NCBI GenBank assembly: GCA_009733575.1
Contig: ML769514.1
Coordinates: 116,210-180,209 of the forward strand
Length of the DNA: 64,000 bases
DNA from: Gymnopus androsaceus JB14
Lineage: Eukaryota > Basidiomycota > Agaricomycetes > Agaricales > Omphalotaceae
Direction of reading: 5' to 3'
The position numbers and the translations under genes were made by a program. Each line of letters opens with the position of its first letter. The stretch's first letter is position 1. Below the pieces are notes generated by a model. It saw only the letters and a list, made by a program, of their open reading frames with translations. It had not been told where the DNA came from and searched no databases. Shown here in pieces: positions 39,632 through 50,633 of the stretch.

Positions 39632-41580
39632 ATGTCGTCTGCTGACACTTCTGCTGGGATGGATATGTCTTCGACCTTTGCTCCATTCTTTTGGGGTGAG
39701 TCACCACCAAGTCTCTACCGATTCTCAACGTCCGCGTATACTGACTTCTTACATCGTCCCCTTTGAAAGCTTTCTTTGTTTCGATTTTGTGAGTATGAAG
39801 TCACTGGCGTCTCCTCTGCAATTGTTTGACCTGGGTTATTTCAGTTTAGGTGGTATCAACATTGCTCAAGCATACATATACTTTCCTCATCCAACCGATA
39901 GGACAAGTGCTCAGGCTATCGTGAGTTTAAGTCTTATTATCTGAGCGTTTCTTTTAACCATAATAATTGGCTGGCTACTACAGGCAGCGTTCATGCTGTA
40001 ACTATATCTCCTATAAGTCCCACTCTTTTTCTGACGCGATATCAATCAAGCATCTTGGATTTAACTTCTTCGGCTCTCGTAGCGCAATCATTATATTACT
40101 ACCTGGTAGGAGAAAATGCTATTCCTTCCAATATCTCACCTCAATGCGCCATCTTAGGTACCTCACTTTGGATCTCTTGAACCGCTGAAAACAATCACAC
40201 CGTAAGTGTCAAGCTGATCATAGAGTTAACAAATTTCTCACTGGGCGTTTGACTCGTAGTGAGCTAACCGCCGAGTGTCTGATATCTGGCATCATTACCT
40301 TCATGCAAGTACCCAGTTTTATACCTCGTTTGTAACCCGGTGTTGACCGAGTTTCCTAGCTCTCAGACGTACTTTGTTTATCAGCTTTACTCGGGTTGGT
40401 GTCCATTTTCGACATTCGACGCATCCACTAATCTCGTGGCGCTTACCAGTGAAGCATGCTGGTGCTCTTGTACGGGCTGCCATCGGGATCTTGGTAAGTG
40501 TTTCAAGGAGATGTGACCGCGGAGACTTATTCACCGAAACTGTTAGATTCTCTTTACTATCCTTACATTCGGTACGTGCTGGGCGTCGAGGATTCCAGAT
40601 ATTTCTGACCTGCAGTGGTTTCCCAAGCCGCAGGGATAGGTAAGTTCCGTTCATCTTCAGCATGTACATTTCAGAAATTGGTCGTGTAGGTTGTGTTACG
40701 ATGATGTATGTGTTCGCATCCGGGGTTCTTGCGGATCGTAGCAGAGATTTTGAGGTAGGGCCTGAACATCATTTGCTCCCTGTTAACTGAACGACGAGTA
40801 GATCTTCTTTGGCCTTGCCAAGGGTTTCGGAGCTTTGACGGATATTTTGGCCACAATCGCCATGTGTACGTTTCTTTCCAATGCAAGGACGGGTATCACG
40901 CAGTGAGTTGCTAGAGAGGGCAACTAGGGGCAACTCCATACAAAAAAGCTGATCATCACGAACACTAGGACGGATGGACTGATCAAGAACCTCATTCAAT
41001 ATGTTGTCGAACGCGGAGCAGTGGTTTCACTCATTCAAACACTTCTATTGATCACCTTTTATGTGGCTCCTTCTAACCTCTACTGGTGAGCTCCTATGAT
41101 GTGATATTCCCTTGGTCTTCACCGTCCAAATATAGGCTTGCTTTCCACATAAATGTCACCAAGCTTTATGCCAATACCTTCTGTGCGTACCAAAAAAAAA
41201 ATGCTTCTCCAAAACTGACACAGCTTCAACTAATACATAGTTTGCATGTACGTCGGTGCCGTCCTCTTTTTTTGCTTAACATTAGAAATTTTTCATTGAT
41301 ACATAATCTCTAGGCTCAACTCACGGAAAACATTGTGGGAGAAACACGCAGTAAAGAATAGATCAGCAATAATCTCCGGCATATCCAACGGAATCGAGCT
41401 CCGAAACAGGTCTGCCACGGTAGAGTCTGGCCCAGACTTTGCATTTGCATCTTTGCAGGTCGGTTTAAATATTCAGTTATTATTCTTCTCCGCTTCCACT
41501 TGACAGTCCTCCATGCACAGGATTCCTTGAAGGAACATCTTGAAATGCCGAGCAAAACAGTTGTGATTTCCGAGGTATAG
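39632..41580 (+). CDS. DUF6534-type seven-helix membrane protein
   Basis: The gene is broken into about a dozen exons, and naive translation looks damaged, but every junction can be joined in frame with GT-AG introns. The product opens MSSADTSAGMDMSSTFAPFF. It continues LGGINIAQAYIYF, MLILDLTSSALVAQSLYYYL, VPHFGSLEPLKTITPELTAE, TYFVYQLYSV and VKHAGALVRAAIGIL. After a long charged loop come WLAFHINVTKLYANTF and MLNSRKTLWEKH. The pattern of hydrophobic helices and the late LNSRK motif match the DUF6534 family of basidiomycete integral membrane proteins, whose role is unknown. The motif just before LNSRK depends on a 7-nt exon (41241-41247). The stop is TAG at 41578-41580. Confidence 0.8.
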
Positions 41581-41930
41581 CTATTTACAGTTAGTCGTTC
41601 TTGCGTACATATTTCCCCGGATGTAAAGTACACGAACGAATTGTTGTTGATAGCTGGAGTTATTTATTTATAGGGAGAGCAGACGGCTTGCTCTTAATTC
41701 TTGAATTAAAATCAAATTAAAATCACTGATTGATGGAAACGAGTACTCCTCCCAGATTCCCCTTGAAGGGTTCTGGTTCTCGTCTCCGCACTTTTCAAAT
41801 AGCCACTCAGTGTTGGAGGTAGTCAACGTTTGCGAGCTCTCCAATCTGAATATTTTCGAGTAGTACCACATGGTTGATTACTTCCCGTCAAACGTATAGA
41901 TCGTATATCCCAGAGAGAAATACAGCAACT
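41581..41930. other. Intergenic between convergent genes
   Basis: This short region lies between the ends of the DUF6534-type gene and cystathionine gamma-synthase copy 3. Nothing recognisable is seen. Confidence 0.5.
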
Positions 41931-43893
41931 TTATCGGGACTTTTCCGCCGCAAAGAGTGCCGCTTCTACACTATTCACAATCCTTGAAATGTCTTCTACA
42001 CCTACACTGAAGCGAACCTAGATGAACAATATCTAAGTGAGCATCGAATTTTAATTAAGTTCCACTGAAAGCACTCACCAAAGCTTCTGCCACATCATGC
42101 TCCCGCACCCAGTCCATTTTTTGCGGGGGAAACGCTGCCACAACAAAAGCGGTCAACAAAGTAACGAGTGTCCCGAGGGTCGCGCCCTTGTAACACTGAA
42201 TGGACTCATAGAACGTTTTCGCGGCGTCTAGAGAGGTGAACGATAACGAAAGGAGACCACCGTAGCCTGGTCGAAAGACCTGCTCGATATTCGAGTCAGA
42301 GCCGTTTCCCTCTGTTGCGGTCACGGTCCTTATACATCGTTCGTACTTCTCGTGAGATTGGTACTTTGGGTAAAAGACTTCTTGGATGACGGAATTGTTC
42401 ATCGCTCCAGCCTTTGAACGAGAAAAAAGCCAATCTGCAAGAGCTTCAGTGTTCTTATTAATCTTGGCCAGGCGATCTTCAACACCGCGCGAATTGATTT
42501 CCATGACGAGCGCATCAGCATCGAAATAGTTATCTTCGTAGTTCCCGTTCAAATGGGCCTTGAAGCGTGCATAAAACTCTGAGGAAGGGTTTAACAGCAG
42601 CCTGAGTAGTCATGGTCACCTAGAGGTCAGGAGAACGAATTAAGGAGACATACGCGCCACCAAGAACATTCGCATAGCCACTGAATACCTTTGAGAGGCT
42701 AGCGACGACGACATCCGCATACGGCAACACAGCGACGTTCAAATGACATCCGACGGTCTCGTCAATGATGATTGGGATATGGTATTTGTCGCCGAGCATC
42801 CGGAGTCGGGGAAGATCTGCACTTCTCAAATGCGGGTTCCCAGGGAAATCGGTGAAAATAGCGAGAACCGCAGTGTCACTCGAGGCGCTGCCGTTAAGAA
42901 AAAGCTCCAAATCATCCAGAGTGTCGTTGGTGAAAAAGTGATGCCTGGAAGTCGTCGCCTCGAGAAGTTTGTAGGAATCAACATATAGCATACTAAAGGC
43001 TCAGAAAATTCAGAACATATGTGGATATATAGTAGTAGGAAAATTTACTTGACATGAGCTGCAATAAACGGTCGACCATGATCGTCAAACTTTCCTCCAA
43101 AGACATCATGGAGCATCTGGTGAACGTGCCAAATTGCACTCATGCCGGTAGAATATATGTACACGTCATTGGTCGAAAGCCTCGCCACACCTCGAATATT
43201 GCTAGTGCCATCCGCACTAATGCCAGCGAATCGAGTTTTAATTCTCTCCTTGGCCTCAGAAACAGAGGTAATGGGGGAATGAGAGCTATAGTAGCTCGCA
43301 TATTCGTGATCAGGCTCAGTTGGTAGTCCGAGAGTCATTTCCATTTGACCATTCAGTCGGCGAAGGCAATTCTCGGCAAGACGGGATGAAATTCCATTTC
43401 CGCTGAACGTCCAGAAATTCATGGCTAGTCCCTTCTGATCCAAGTTAAATAGCACGGCAAAGATGGTGCATCCCAGTGGGGGTGCGCTGAGTAGTTCCGC
43501 CACGGAATGTATCTCCCCATCCTCAGGAAAAGAGGAAGGAAACTGGAGATGCATGTGGGAGCGGAATGCTTTCGCAATTCTCAGAGAAGGGAATAGAAGA
43601 CAGGTTTGTTCAGGAGAAGCGTCGTGTGAGCCGAGTACAATTTCGATCACCTGGAGAGAGAAAAAAAAGATTTGAATGTACTTATAAGAGCAAAATTAAA
43701 TCTTGTAACACACTTGTTGGAGGAACGGATGGATGTAGAAGCGTGGATAAGTGGTTTCCAATATATTAACTGCAGCTCCTCTTCCCATACAAAGATCGAC
43801 GTTATCCTGCCATGTCGGGATAGAATGAATCATAGAGTGCGGCGTGTTTGGAGGGATGCAGCGAGACAGTTGTGGGTTGCGTTGGAGCAGCAT
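41931..43893 (-). CDS. Cystathionine gamma-synthase (fungal Str2-like), copy 3
   Basis: It has five exons like copies 1 and 2: start MLLQRNPQLSRCIPPNTPHS, SIPTWQDNVDLCMGRG, YPRFYIHPF, then PSLRIAKAFRSHMHLQFPSS. The PLP region is IPIIIDETVGCHLNV and VASLSKVFSGYANVLGG, with the cofactor lysine in SLSK. The C-terminal exon is VRFSVGVEDISRIVNSVEAA and ends in KSR at TAA 41931. No frame break is seen, so this copy is probably active. It is more diverged from copies 1 and 2 than they are from each other (for example in the segment before QVFRPGYGG). It lies 20 kb away from the tandem pair and head-to-head with the acyl-CoA oxidase relic. Confidence 0.86.
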
Positions 43894-44625
43894 TGGTGCC
43901 GTTGACCGAGAATGGGATATGCAGCTGACTTATACTCGAGCAAGAATCACTAATAGCCTTTTCAACGGCTCTTGAGTTAGTGCCTAGACTAAGTGAGCCC
44001 ATGGAAGAAAAATGACGTGGTGTAACTCTTCTAATTGAGTTGGCTTAAGGTGGGTGTCTTACATAGCCCTTCGGTAGGATAAATTACAATTAATCTCGTA
44101 GAAGCCATGTTGCTCACCTGGTGCCAAACTCGAAGAAGAATTGAGGTCCTTCTCATGGAAGATACGCAACTGAGGCATCTCGCTTCGACCTTGGAGTTCA
44201 TGCACACACCAATTGTGCATAACAGTGTCACAAAGATAAGAGTAATCCAATTTGCGGCTTTTGTGTTCTTCTGGCATGGCTAGCACGATCCTACTGGGCT
44301 TGAAGAATTAGCGATAAGAGAGTAGATCCGAACCGATGATTACTGTACCGAGCAGAAGTATCTAGGTGGAAGTTGAACCAAAAGATGAAAGATGCAGACG
44401 TCACATGTACGTCACGACCAAATATGGAGATGTCAAAGCTGGTTTTCGCAACCTTTGTAAAGTATTACACCTTCTTATTATTAATTATCGGAATCAGGTT
44501 CGTTAGCTCCGAGATTGCATGTGCTACCCGCAATTACACGAGGTAGCGAAGCATCCCCGAGAAAAAAAAAGGGTAATTAATAGCTCTCCGAGTCCAAGTA
44601 GAGTTGTAGATATTTTCCATCATCA
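43894..44625. other. Intergenic between divergent genes
   Basis: This is the promoter region between copy 3 of cystathionine gamma-synthase and the acyl-CoA oxidase relic. A minus-strand open frame at 44059-44286 has no recognisable motif. One copy of a 29-bp direct repeat lies here. Confidence 0.45.
44423..44451 (+). repeat. 29-bp direct repeat, left copy
   Basis: It begins TATGGAGATGTCAAAGCTGG and matches 47222-47250 at 28 of 29 positions in the same orientation. The pair brackets the acyl-CoA oxidase relic. Confidence 0.75.
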
Positions 44626-47070
44626 ATGGCCAAAGCAAAAGTATTCCCTTCCAGAGCATTTCTCCAGATGCCACTCTTCCAAGGCAAGGGAAAGACGGAG
44701 CAATATCCCATCCAGAAGCAGATTCTGCATTCCTATTCTAGAGCAATCCTTATTGCCTGGGCATACAGTGAGTACTTGGCTTGAACATATTCCTAGCTGT
44801 GCAAGTTATTGAACAACTCAAGAGACTTTTCTTTGGATGAAATGAAGGACAAATCTGGGACTTGCACACTGATCCCATCACAACTATGGATGGAGCAACA
44901 ATGACGATATTGTCAATTCACTACAACCTTGTAATTGGAACGGTTGGATCCCTTCTGCCTATGCGACCAGATCTTGCTCCTCTCATTCAGAATCTTTTGA
45001 ATTTCAAAGTAATGTGAGTCAAAATCCTTGGTTGGGAGTTGAGTCTCTGACAAATTTCTGTGCAGAGGTTAGTTTATGTTGACAGAAGTGGAACATGGCC
45101 TTGATATTTGCCAAATTGAGACAACAGCAACACTCCTACCTGATGGCTCACTTGATCTTCACACTCCTCATCCAGGTGCGGCAAAGTGAGTTGAAAGAGC
45201 ACAAAAATTATCTTGTGATTTAACAGTATCAGGTACATGCCTCCAGTCACAATGATATCGGGCATGCCCACCTTGGGCCTGGTTGTGCTTAGGTATTACC
45301 TCCTGGTGCATGAAACGGACTTCTAGAGGCAATAATGCTAAAGTCCTTGCCAGGATGCTTCCTCCTTGTTCTGGTGCTACATCACTGGATCATACCATAA
45401 CCACGTTTACCCATGTGCATCTGCCACCTGGAAGTGTCATCGGCTCACTCAAAGAATCTTCCGATATACATGGCGACTTTCTTAAAAGCATTTGGAGAGT
45501 CACAACCAGAGGACTAGCTCTATCCACAACTGCTATTCCAGTATTATGTATTGGAGTGTACATTGCTGGCAAATACAGCCTTCGGAGGACAGTCACTGAT
45601 CCAATGAAAGACAGCAAGATGGCTATCATAAGATTCCAGATGCAACAACTTCCTATTCTCCATGGACTGGCATAGATTCATGTTTTGCAAGTGTTTTCAA
45701 AAGTCACTATTTCACAGTTCCGAGACATGGGGAAGTCCATGTTAATCAGATACGGAATCTTGACGATATTCAAAGCTACGGCTCTCCAGCTTTGCCAGTC
45801 GACACTTTTTGCAATAGCAGAGAGGTGCAGCGCGCAGGGCTTGTTCAACTACAATCAGATAGCGCGCACATATGTATGCTATCATTCATTTGAAACGCTA
45901 AAAGCTAATTTTTGTCCCAGGCTGATATCCAAGGTTTGTCTATTGCGGAGGGCGATATCTTAACCCTCAGCATTAGTAAGTGATACTTCGATTATTGCCT
46001 GAGGAATCCTACTCACTGACTGGTTTGAAAAGGGTTCATCTTGGAGATCCTTCAAGGAAAATACATCCTTCCGGATAGTGTTGCCGCGGCTTGGCTAGCC
46101 GGTAGCCGGCTTGAGAAGCTGCGGCTCGCAGCTTGGACAACTCATGAGCCAGCTTGCAGCCGGCTCAAGGTGGTTTTCACAAACTGGCATGAGGACAGCA
46201 CTAAGATGCATTATACCAATATATCTGTATCCTCGAGTCTCCCTTATGCTGCTGCGCTGTCATACAACGCAGTACGACACTGATTGAGGCAAAAATATGG
46301 TTGACCAGAAATTATGTCATTTAAATATCAAATAAATATATTAAACTTTGTTGTGCCTGTGCATCGTGTCGCACGTTCCCAAGGCAATTTTGGTTCATTT
46401 GAGCATTGCTATCACCTTGGACGTGCTCCTACACCTAAGAGCAGTCGAAAGAACCCCTCATAAGTTGCGGTATGAGCAAACTAAAAATTGAGAATTTGAA
46501 GCAGCTTGAAGCTGTTGTAGCCGGCTCAATCGGCTTCAGCTCGGCTGGCTTGAAAACCAGCTTTGAGCTGGCTACAAGCCGGCTAACGCCCAAGCCGCAG
46601 CAACACTACTTCCAGAAGCCAAATATCCAAACTCTCTACTGCATAAGCATGAGCAAGGACTTTGGGCTGAAGCAAAAGGTTACTATACCAGACTCATTGG
46701 CACTCACAGAAGCAACGAATTCAACAATATCATCCTTCCACTTTGCCAGCCTCTTGTAGAATCTATTGGCCATTGAATGGCTTACAAAGCAGCCTACGAG
46801 GCTGGTGCCATCAGGCTTGACTCCAGGTGGTATGCAGAGAGTGGCTTGATGAGTCTTTCCCAGCAATACAGAGCAGAAAATGAGGCAGCAAGCAAGGCTT
46901 TACCAAAGTTGGAGCGGACCCTTGATCTTTTGGGAGTGGCGGAATATGCTATAAGCCCCATACTTTCAGAGAAGAGCTGGAATAGATTTGTCGATGGTCT
47001 ACCGCAATTTGTAGGTGATGCGGAGCCACTTAAAGATTTTGGGAGATCATTCAGACTTTCAAAACTGTAG
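44626..47070 (+). pseudogene. Acyl-CoA oxidase (peroxisomal), inactivated
   Basis: The gene opens MAKAKVFPSRAFLQMPLFQG and later shows EVEHGLDICQIETTATLLPD, MPPVTMISGMPTLGLVV, GKYSLRRTVTDP and QMQQLPILHGLA. These are the flavin- and substrate-contacting segments of acyl-CoA oxidases, which start peroxisomal beta-oxidation. After an insertion element the gene resumes with LPEAKYPNSLLHKHEQGLW and THRSNEFNNIILPLCQPLVE. The very end reads FGRSFRLSKL, a textbook SKL peroxisomal targeting signal. Three lesions kill it: TAG at 45673-45675 where Gln is expected, TGA near 46776 in GH-stop-MAYKAAYEAG where Arg is expected, and a 533-bp element at 46076-46608. Removing the element and one target duplication restores KYILPEAKYP in frame. 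Confidence 0.85.
46076..46608. mobile_element. Non-autonomous hAT-like element, 533 bp, inside acyl-CoA oxidase gene
   Basis: The ends are imperfect inverted repeats: TAGTGTTGCCGCGGCTTGG on the left and its near complement CCAAGCCGCAGCAACACTA on the right. The subterminal regions are dense in AGCCGGCT-like palindromes. The flanks are CTTCCGGA (46068-46075) and CTTCCAGA (46609-46616), an 8-bp target duplication with one later mismatch. Excision of the element plus one flank restores the host reading frame, which confirms the boundaries. No transposase is encoded. TA dinucleotides lie at the extreme ends, so a Tc1/mariner-type origin was considered, but the frame evidence favours 8 bp. Confidence 0.82.
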
Positions 47071-47221
47071 AATCCTAGGTATCATAGTTAGCAATTTCAC
47101 TTTTCAATTTTTCATCTGAATAAGTAACCACCAACGACAATAATTGATCCTTGAGTCCCAGAAATATTGAGCAGCGAAACTGAGAGTGGTGACGATATCG
47201 TCAGCCAAGTGTCGTTCCAAT

Positions 47222-47250
47222 TATGGAGATGTCAAAGCTGGGTTTCGCAA
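47222..47250 (+). repeat. 29-bp direct repeat, right copy
   Basis: It matches 44423-44451 at 28 of 29 positions, downstream of the acyl-CoA oxidase relic. Confidence 0.75.
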
Positions 47251-47397
47251 ACCATTCCTGGAAAATGCCCAAAGAGAGCAATTCAAAAGTTCATTCAGCG
47301 AGAGACATTTCAAAACAGTCAAAGTATTTTGAATTCGAGTATTACGAGCGGTTTTGAGCGTCATAAACGCCATGAATGTGTATTCTATCCCTAAGGG

Positions 47398-49385
47398 TCA
47401 TTTGCATGCACTCTGTAGAAGAACGTCTGCAAGCTTCTTAGCAGTCTCTATCACCGCCGCTGCCTAAAACTCCTCATCAGACCCAAAAAATACCCCATGC
47501 ATCAAGAAAGAGAGAGCCTCACCGAATGACCTGAAATCATAGAAGGAAACACCGAAGCATCGCAGATCCTCAACCCATCCACTTCATGCACCCTCAGCTC
47601 GCTATCCCCCGTCTGCAGTGGGAGGCATACGACAAGTGCCCATCGGATGGTACAAGGTCTCCAATCGCGCTTAAATCTCCTTCCGAAGCTGATCATCGTT
47701 CCAGTCGTCTAATTTGTTACTGGATCGTCAAAACCTATGTGGGAGGCTACTGGCTCGGTTTTCTGTATTTGAATAGCGAAGCGGATTCTAAGTAGGATCT
47801 TCTCGACGTCGTGATCAACCTGAGAGTATCTATACAGGATTGAAAGTTAATCGTTGAGTGTCAGTATAACATAGTCCAGCTTACTTTGGGTCGACAGATG
47901 GGTCAATCCAAGAGTTAGGAGATTTCAAGCGGACGTAACCTTCAATCGACGGTCTGTATAAGTCTAGATCAGACAATCCGGTGTCTTCAACAAAGAATGG
48001 GTATCATCACCTCAGAAGAACAACATGCGTTGCAAGCGTGTGTTCACTGAAGTAAGATGCACCATGATCTTTGTACGACAACGGAGTGCAAAAGATCTCG
48101 ACATCTGGGGTATCTGGACCAGGTGTCGTATCTGGATGTTTCTTTCTGTTGGGAAGAGTTTCGGTTCGTCCGTTCGAATAAAAGCTACCGCTTCGCCCCA
48201 CTGCACGAAGTTTGCATCTGGACTCCAATAGCCTTCGGTCTGGTTCCCGTCGTATCAAGTATGACTTTGGTCACTTTGACAGTGACCAACTTGAGATTTG
48301 GTCTCGCAAGTACATCATCCGTAAGGCTGTTTCTGTCGAAATCCGTGTCGCTTTCTCATCGATGTATGTCACTGTCGATTTCCACATCGAACGGAGAATA
48401 GGTGAAGCTGATGGAATGAACGTACTCAGCTAGGAAAAGCCCAAGGTGAGCCAAGAACGATCTTTCGTTTCAATGTCGGAATACTCACCCAACGTCCCCT
48501 TAACATCCAAAGCCAAACATGATTTGACAAAGTCTTGCCCAAATCAAGAGGTGTAGTTGAAATATCCTACTCGGACAGGCCCTTCGGATCCTTTAAGCGA
48601 GGTATCGACTTGAGCATAAGCTAGTGTCCGCTACATGACGCTCGAGCTTGCGAAAACATCTGGATCAGCTATTGCGAGGACTAAAGGATTGGGTTCTATC
48701 ACTCACTGTCCAAGTTCATTCCACGACCACGATCTGTCCCCAGTAATAGTCGACCACTCATCTTAATCCTCGGGAGAACCGTAATGGGCACTATAATAAC
48801 GGAGTGTCACAATCATAAACCGCGCTAATATGGGCTATTGTGGGACAGATCATACATTTGAGCGTTGATAGATGAGCCTAGTAGCGGTAAGAAATGTTGG
48901 GTTATTCGCCTGTAATTCAGAGTCGGGGTACGCGTACATCCACCCAATAATTTCCCTGTACGCAAAAGATTCAGTACCAGACACAACTGACAAGTTTCAG
49001 CGTACGCACCACGAGGCCAAAACTTGATTTAAATTTTTTCCTCCCAGAGCTTCTTGACGATCGGAGAAAACTGGTACGCATGCTTCGACCTGAATAGTCC
49101 GCCAAATGCTATTGGAGTTTTACTGAGTATTACATCTTTGGCACTAAAGCGAAATGGTCCCATTAGTGGACGGAGAATAGAGCAAAGCGGGGATGGACGA
49201 ACCTACTACCAGCTTCGAGCAAGAGCACATTTATGACCGCGTTTTCCGTTAGTCTACGCCGCCAGCGGTCCCTAAAGCAATAGGTTATTATGAGCAACGC
49301 GTAAAGAGCGTGAAGACTCGCCTCCTCCAACGACGATAATGTCGTTGTTGGCCTTGCGTTCAGTAGGGTCTGCACTTGCGACCTA
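47398..49385 (-). pseudogene. GMC oxidoreductase (aryl-alcohol oxidase-like), degenerate
   Basis: At the 5' side an exon encodes ERKANNDIIVVGGG, the FAD-binding GxGxxG region. After an intron-like gap comes RRLTENAVINVLLLEAGS in a shifted frame. The middle keeps GWGEAVAFIRTDEPKL and EIFCTPLSYKDHGASYF. The C-terminal part shows YHPMGTCRMPPTADGG in one frame and DSELRVHEVDGLRICDASVF in another, directly adjacent, so an indel separates them. A final exon gives AAAVIETAKKLADVLLQSA. The family oxidises alcohols or sugars with FAD and is often secreted in wood-decay fungi. Several long stretches cannot be joined, so this is a relic. Confidence 0.78.
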
Positions 49386-50453
49386 AGAAATTGTCGAGTC
49401 AGGTATCTAGCGTTTTTCTTCTAAAATAGCTAGTATCCGGGAGAGATCCGTTATGAGATTCATTCGACGTATTCACAGAGTGTAAGCCCAGGTGAAGGAA
49501 GAAAGTGCGCCTCGATTCAATATAATTAAATGTCAATATCCAATACAGGCTATAGCCACTGGCCAAGATAAAGACGCTGGCTGGACAGATAGAGCACTAG
49601 CGGAAGAGAACGGAGTACTCGGGAATAGATGATTCGGTCTATCTAGGGAAGAACGCACTCAGTATGAGATGGTTCTTAAAGTTATCATAAGCCCCAGATC
49701 ACTTCTAAGAATATTAAGACTCACTATTCCAGCTCAATTCATCAAACTTCCCGATAACTTTCACAAAAGTTCGCGCCCAAACGCGTCCTTCGTTAGTCGT
49801 CGACTAACTCGCCAGCTTACAAAGTGAGTAAATTAGAAGAGTGTACGCCGGAAGTTCAAGAAATTCTTGCTTTCTGGAATCCGATTATCGTGTGGACAAG
49901 GAAGAGCCTTGACGCGGACGGAACGCGCGACAACGAGAACAAAAGAAATCGAACAATGGGCGTCAAGATAATTGATCACACAAGCGCTTAGATTACGGCA
50001 GTGTGGCGCCGAAAAAAAAAAAAAAAAAAAAAGTGGTCGTCTAACCGTTCTCTTTCTGATACTTTACATACTGTAAAGTCCTCCGCTCTATCCTCAAATC
50101 ATGTGGGACCCTGGTTTTCTTCAATCCGCTGAAGCCTCTGAGGACTGTTCACTGTCACTGGATGCTTCAAGTTATGTAGTTTTCGGCAAATGAACCGACG
50201 GACAAAAGACATTGGAACAATGGATTCTGGATAATTAGCCACTGGACACCTTGATATACTATGTTTGAAACGTTCCCGCTGCCGGAAACTGCATTGTCCT
50301 CTCTTTTTGGACGTATTGTATGCGTATAAGAGCTCTTCTGTTCCGAAGTCCCCCAACTTTTGCATCCTACAGAAAAATATCTCAACACAAGCTCAGCTCC
50401 CGCGAGACCAACTTTATCCTCCAACTCATCCTCCTCGCATCCATATCACTTCA
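49386..50453. other. Intergenic and promoter region of pheromone gene 1
   Basis: No gene is seen. A run of about 22 A lies near 50010-50032. GAACAATGG motifs occur at 49951-49959 and 50215-50223. Confidence 0.5.
50215..50223 (+). promoter_or_regulatory. HMG-box-like motif GAACAATGG upstream of pheromone gene 1
   Basis: It lies about 240 bp upstream of the pheromone start; another copy is at 49951-49959. The motif fits the AACAA(A/T)G core recognised by SOX/HMG-type regulators, which control mating genes in fungi. Related motifs are found in the other mating-gene promoters. Confidence 0.45.
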
Positions 50454-50633
50454 ATGGACTCCTTTAACTCTCTCGACGCTATCTTCCCCGCGGCTACCTC
50501 CGCATTGGAAGGAACCCCAATCTTCACCCCGTCCAGAAATGCGTCGGAATCACCTTCCACTCTACCATTCGATTTCGAACACTCCGATGACAGCGACTCG
50601 GTCGCAGATACCGGGTTCTGTGTTATTGCATAG
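50454..50633 (+). CDS. Lipopeptide mating pheromone precursor 1 (CaaX = CVIA)
   Basis: A single exon of 59 residues starts MDSFNSLDAIFPAATSA and ends SVADTGFCVIA. The last four residues are a CaaX box, so the Cys should be farnesylated, the last three residues removed and the terminus methylated. An acidic/basic pair, EH in DFEHSDDSD, sits where Agaricomycete precursors are cut at the N-side; the mature peptide would then be about 13 residues ending in the farnesyl-Cys. The MDSF start and length are shared with the precursor at 58572. It lies convergent to receptor 1 (tail-to-tail, about 1.1 kb apart). Mature pheromones act on STE3-type receptors of a partner with a different B mating type. 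Confidence 0.92.
   Translation: MDSFNSLDAIFPAATSALEGTPIFTPSRNASESPSTLPFDFEHSDDSDSVADTGFCVIA

Noticed and set aside
39632..41580. First read as a degenerate membrane-protein pseudogene because of many stops
   Set aside because: All stops fall in short GT-AG introns; joining about a dozen exons, including one of 7 nt, gives a continuous DUF6534-type protein.
44059..44286. Minus-strand ORF upstream of cystathionine gamma-synthase copy 3
   Set aside because: No recognisable motif and not part of the family N-terminus.
46076..46608. TA target duplication (Tc1/mariner MITE) for the 533-bp element
   Set aside because: Only an 8-bp duplication restores the acyl-CoA oxidase reading frame.
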